DNA of 64,000 bases from VFMC01 sp046331225 (GTDB lineage: Bacteria; Actinomycetota; Acidimicrobiia; Acidimicrobiales; Ilumatobacteraceae), in assembly GCA_046331225.1 (NCBI GenBank), contig JAXLRF010000006.1:1-64000 (forward strand), written 5' to 3'. The position numbers and the translations under genes were made by a program. Below, piece after piece: positions 61,197 to 64,000 of the stretch. Each line of letters starts with the position of its first letter. Position 1 is the stretch's first letter. Below the pieces are notes generated by a model. The model ran no database searches and had not been told where the DNA came from. It saw only the letters and a list, made by a program, of their open reading frames with translations.

Positions 61197-62695
61197 GACA
61201 GGGTCCTTCCCGGGGCGACGGCGCCCACGCGGTGCGTCTCGACGAAGTGCCGGGCGTTGCGGATGGCGAACGCCATCACCGTGGCCTGCGGGTTGACGCC
61301 CGGAGCGCTCGGCAACAGCGACGCATCGTTGACGAAGATGCGTTCGCTGCCGAACACCTGCCCGAACGAGTCGGCACCGCAGCGCCGATGGTCCTCGCCG
61401 AGCGGCACGGTCGAGCACAGGTGCACGGTCATCACGCTCGCCTTGGTGGCCGCGAAGCGCTCGGTGAGGGTGGCCAGGTCGCGCCGGTCGCGCACCACCG
61501 GCGCACCGCGGAACGACGGGTACACCTCGGTGGCACCGGCCTCGAGCATCAGCAACGCCAGCCGGGCCAGGCCGCTGCGCAGCAACTCGCGGTCGCGGTG
61601 CGTGAGCCGGTAGGTGACGAGCGGATCGCGGAAGCCCGGCAGTGCTTGCACCAGACCGCGGCCCTCGCTGGTGATCGCCGCGTAGTACACGCTCATGCGG
61701 CGCCACTGCTCGACCAGTCCGCCGAACGTGCGCCACTCGTCGCTGAGCGCCAACGCGACCAGCCCGCTGTGGCTCGCCGACCCGCCGAAGCTGAGATCGG
61801 GCGCGAACTCCTTCACCTGGTGCACCGGCACGTCGTCGGGCACGTTCACCTCGTCGGCGAACGCCGCGGTGAGCTTCACCGTGGGGTGCACCGCGAGCGA
61901 CCTGCCGATCCGGTGACGGAAGCCCGACCGTTGCAGCAGGGCAGGGGTCTGGATCGCGCCGCCGCACACGAACACCCAGCGGGCGGCGATCAGCGCGCCC
62001 GGCCGAGTGCCCGTGCCGTCGCCGTAGGTGATCTCGGCGTTGACCACGGAGCCGAGCGTGCGGAGCCGGTCGACGCGGGCGTCGACCAGCATGCGAGCGC
62101 CCGCGGCGAACGCTCGCGGCAGGTAGGTGCGGGTCATGCTCTGGCGCTGACCGGTGACCGCGTCGCCGCCCGCGGGGTAGCGCATCCAGCGCGGCACCTC
62201 GGCGTGACGCCATCCCAGCTCGGCCGCACCGCGACGCAGGATCTCGCTGGCGGGCGTGGGCTTGCCGGGCACGGTGGTGACATGGATCGCCTGCTCGACC
62301 TCGTCGGCGATCGTCTCGAGCTCGTCGAGCGACAGCCCCTCGATCCGGTGCTCTCGGCGCCAGCGTTCGACGACGTCGAGCGGCGGTCGGAAGTAGAGCC
62401 CGCTGTTCACCTCGGTGCCACCACCGGCGCACCGGCCCTCGGTGTAGGCGATCGAGGGCAGGCCCAGTGCCACCGTCACACCACCCGAGCGGTACTGCCG
62501 GTCCATCTGCTCGAGCGAGAACGGCGTGACCGAACCCTGATCGACCCAGGGCCCCTCCTCGACGACGATCACGTCGAAGCCCGCCTCGGCGAGGAGCGCA
62601 GCCGTGGTGGCGCCGCCGGCGCCCGAGCCGATCACGAGCACGTCGCAGCGCAGATGGGTCTCGTGCGGGATCACCCCGCTCGGCGCGCCCGTCAC
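61193..62695 (-). CDS. GMC-family FAD oxidoreductase
   Basis: A 500-residue flavoprotein that oxidises an alcohol or sterol-like substrate. FAD-binding LVIGSGAGGATTAALLAEAG (~20-39) opens the protein; GRCAGGGTEVNSGLYF is the second FAD motif; and NDASLLPSAPGVNPQATVMA the C-terminal GMC motif with HPxG-type catalysis (NP in place of HP). Members act on cholesterol or sugars in soluble or peripheral membrane form. GTG 62695 overlaps the stop of the small protein. The true substrate is unknown. Confidence 0.85.
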   Translation of the reverse strand: MTGAPSGVIPHETHLRCDVLVIGSGAGGATTAALLAEAGFDVIVVEEGPWVDQGSVTPFSLEQMDRQYRSGGVTVALGLPSIAYTEGRCAGGGTEVNSGLYFRPPLDVVERWRREHRIEGLSLDELETIADEVEQAIHVTTVPGKPTPASEILRRGAAELGWRHAEVPRWMRYPAGGDAVTGQRQSMTRTYLPRAFAAGARMLVDARVDRLRTLGSVVNAEITYGDGTGTRPGALIAARWVFVCGGAIQTPALLQRSGFRHRIGRSLAVHPTVKLTAAFADEVNVPDDVPVHQVKEFAPDLSFGGSASHSGLVALALSDEWRTFGGLVEQWRRMSVYYAAITSEGRGLVQALPGFRDPLVTYRLTHRDRELLRSGLARLALLMLEAGATEVYPSFRGAPVVRDRRDLATLTERFAATKASVMTVHLCSTVPLGEDHRRCGADSFGQVFGSERIFVNDASLLPSAPGVNPQATVMAFAIRNARHFVETHRVGAVAPGRTLS

Positions 62696-63048
62696 GAGGC
62701 CACCTCGACCGGGCGGCTCGAACCGTCGACCCGGGTGTCGGGCCAGGTCTCGAACACGAACGCGTACCCGAGCGAACGGACCATGCGCACGTACTCGCCG
62801 AACAGCGGCAGGGGAGTGCGGGCGAGGAACCGCAGCGTGGCGTCGTTGCCCGGGAGCTGGAGCAACCCGTGGAACAGCAGGCCGATGAGGGTGACGCCGA
62901 AGCGCATCACGCTCGGCAGACCCTCGACGCGGGTGATCGTGAAGGCGACGGCCTGCGCACGACGGTCGTCGGGCAGCGACGGGAAGTCGAGCGCGAGGAG
63001 TCGATCGGCGAACGGGCCGACGAACGGGGCTGGCGGAACCGGTCGCAT
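62692..63048 (-). CDS. Small protein preceding GMC oxidoreductase
   Basis: A 118-residue protein with no clear family. It shows FADRLLALDFPSLPDDRRAQ, a hydrophobic stretch VMRFGVTLIGLLFHGLLQLP (membrane-associated helix) and SLGYAFVFETWP. Overlap with the GMC gene by 4 nt suggests a subunit or membrane anchor for that enzyme; small partners of this kind accompany some flavin dehydrogenases. It is the first gene of the four-gene minus-strand operon; TACGCT lies 11 nt before its ATG. Confidence 0.6.
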   Translation of the reverse strand: MRPVPPAPFVGPFADRLLALDFPSLPDDRRAQAVAFTITRVEGLPSVMRFGVTLIGLLFHGLLQLPGNDATLRFLARTPLPLFGEYVRMVRSLGYAFVFETWPDTRVDGSSRPVEVAS

Positions 63049-63109
63049 GGGCAGGCCCGAGCGTAGCGCCGGGTGACGGGGCGTCCCCGGCTCCCTCCGG
63101 GCCGATCGC

Positions 63110-63115
63110 TACGAT
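63110..63115 (+). promoter_or_regulatory. -10 box TACGAT for the Ppm synthase gene
   Basis: TACGAT ends 8 nt before GTG 63124 with no Shine-Dalgarno. It is in the 75-bp region shared with the divergent small-protein gene. Confidence 0.4.
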
Positions 63116-63123
63116 GTCGGGCC

Positions 63124-63858
63124 GTGCGTGCCGTCGTGGTCGTCCCCACCTACAACGAGGCGGAGAACATCCAACTCTTCCTCGCCGCGGTGCGCGAGGC
63201 GGTGCCGGCCGCCGACGTCCTGGTCGTCGACGACAACAGCCCCGACGGCACCGGCTCGCTGGCCGAGCAGTCGGCAGCCGAGCTCGGCCAGGTGAAGGTG
63301 CTGCACCGGCCCGGCAAACAGGGGCTCGGCAGCGCCTATCGCAACGGCTTCCAGGTCGCGCTCGACGAGGGCTACGACGTGATCGTGTCGATGGACGTCG
63401 ACTTCTCGCACGACCCGACCGTGATCCCGTCGTTGCTCGCCGCGATCGACGCCGGCGCCGACGCGGTGATCGGGTCGCGCTACGTGCCGGGCGGCGCCAC
63501 TGCCGACTGGCCGTTGCACCGCCGGCTGCTGTCGCGCTGGGGCAACCGCTACAGCGGTGTGGTGCTCGGGCTCGGCGTGCGTGACGCCACCTCGGGCTTC
63601 CGTGCCTACCGGGCCGGCGCGCTGCGCGACATCGACCCGTCGTCGACGGCCGCCGAGGGTTACGCCTTCCTCACCGAACTGGTGCGCCGCCTCGTCGTGA
63701 AGGGACACCCCGTGACCGAGGTGCCGATCGTGTTCCGCGACCGCGAGCGCGGCACGTCGAAGATGTCGCCGCGGATCATCGTCGAGTCGATGCTGCTGGT
63801 CACCCGCTGGGGCGTCGCCGATGTCGTGCACCGGCGGCGGCCCTCGCGGCAGCGATGA
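63124..63858 (+). CDS. ppm1: Polyprenol monophosphomannose synthase
   Basis: A 244-residue GT2 enzyme that transfers mannose (or another hexose) from a GDP-sugar to polyprenyl phosphate, the donor for GT-C enzymes. VVVVPTYNEAENIQLFLAAV at the N-terminus, VVDDNSPDGTG, GLGSAYRNGFQVALDEGYDV, the metal-binding MDVDFSHDPT and DATSGFRAYR are classical. It lacks the acyltransferase half of M. tuberculosis Ppm1 and has no membrane helix. Its product could serve the GT-C transferase 6 kb away. Confidence 0.9.
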   Translation: MRAVVVVPTYNEAENIQLFLAAVREAVPAADVLVVDDNSPDGTGSLAEQSAAELGQVKVLHRPGKQGLGSAYRNGFQVALDEGYDVIVSMDVDFSHDPTVIPSLLAAIDAGADAVIGSRYVPGGATADWPLHRRLLSRWGNRYSGVVLGLGVRDATSGFRAYRAGALRDIDPSSTAAEGYAFLTELVRRLVVKGHPVTEVPIVFRDRERGTSKMSPRIIVESMLLVTRWGVADVVHRRRPSRQR

Positions 63859-63868
63859 GCCCGGCCGG

Positions 63869-64000
63869 ATGAAGGGCTCGATCGTCGGCCGGCTGCGGGC
63901 TTGGCCGATCCACCGCGTGCAGGCCGCCCTGTGGGGGCTGCTCGCCGTGCCGTTCGTGATCGCCGCCATTCGCCTGATCGGCCGGCACTACCACCCGGTG
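63869..64000 (+). CDS. Membrane protein, truncated at window end
   Basis: ATG 63869, 10 nt after the synthase stop, opens a frame of 44 codons to the window edge with no stop: a basic start (MKGSIVGRLRAWPIHRVQAA) followed by a membrane helix (LWGLLAVPFVIAAIRLIG). Its position suggests an operon with the synthase, perhaps another GT-C type enzyme. Too little is present to say more. Confidence 0.5.
   Translation, partial: MKGSIVGRLRAWPIHRVQAALWGLLAVPFVIAAIRLIGRHYHPV

Overview
This window looks like a chromosomal segment of a high-GC actinobacterium, most likely class Acidimicrobiia and probably close to Ilumatobacter. The evidence is the actinobacterial character of the rRNAs, the strong G/C bias at third codon positions, frequent GTG starts and gene order. 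Much of the order matches the Mycobacterium tuberculosis block argC-to-argH, mpg, tyrS, TPR protein, HAD phosphatase, tlyA, nadK, recN, steA, mctB, pyrG, NUDIX, xerD, scpA, scpB, rluB. The genus is an inference; a 16S search would settle it.

Layout. 1-147: poly-G/poly-C tract of doubtful authenticity. 148-4105: a degenerate Hsp70/actin-fold protein and a polyprenyl glycosylphosphotransferase. 4255-10297: arginine operon argC-B-D-F-R-H (no argJ or argG) with stop/start overlaps and a possible ArgR operator. 10294-13252: mpg, a DUF2332 gene and tyrS. 13249-18741: one complete rrn operon (16S-23S-5S) with promoter, processing stems and terminator, and no spacer tRNA. 18772-26335: Arg/Gly-rich TPR protein, small OB-fold protein, DUF1015, HAD-IIA phosphatase, then a DUF4956-VTC-beta-propeller operon behind a three-unit PHO-box-like array, and a phasin-like protein. 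26341-40833: tlyA-nadK-recN-steA-mctB, an inserted envelope trio (murJ, membrane protein, MraY-like transferase), pyrG, NUDIX, xerD, HD protein and a membrane protein. 40944-41106: three 62-bp stem-loop repeats. 41107-46796: trpS, scpA-scpB-rluB, tyrA-aroA. 46793-51296: HAD phosphatase, UbiA-type transferase, methyltransferase, dprE1 and dprE2, a probable decaprenylphosphoryl-arabinose pathway. 51302-55976: MFS exporter, pncB and an ECF sigma/membrane-partner pair, bracketed by two copies of one 19-bp tandem repeat family. 55976-64000: GT-C and GT4 glycosyltransferases, two SDR epimerases, a GMC oxidoreductase with a small partner, a polyprenol-phosphate mannose synthase and a truncated membrane gene, apparently for envelope glycan or lipid modification.

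Two themes run through the window. Many first genes of transcription units have a TANNNT -10 box only 6-11 nt before the start codon and no Shine-Dalgarno sequence, which points to widespread leaderless transcription. Genes inside operons overlap by 4 nt (GTGA or ATGA) almost everywhere. No transposase, integrase, CRISPR array, phage gene or tRNA was found. The most interesting signals are the PHO-box array before the VTC operon, the covarying 62-bp stem-loop array, the dispersed 19-bp repeat family, and a DprE1 with alanine where the benzothiazinone-reactive cysteine should be.
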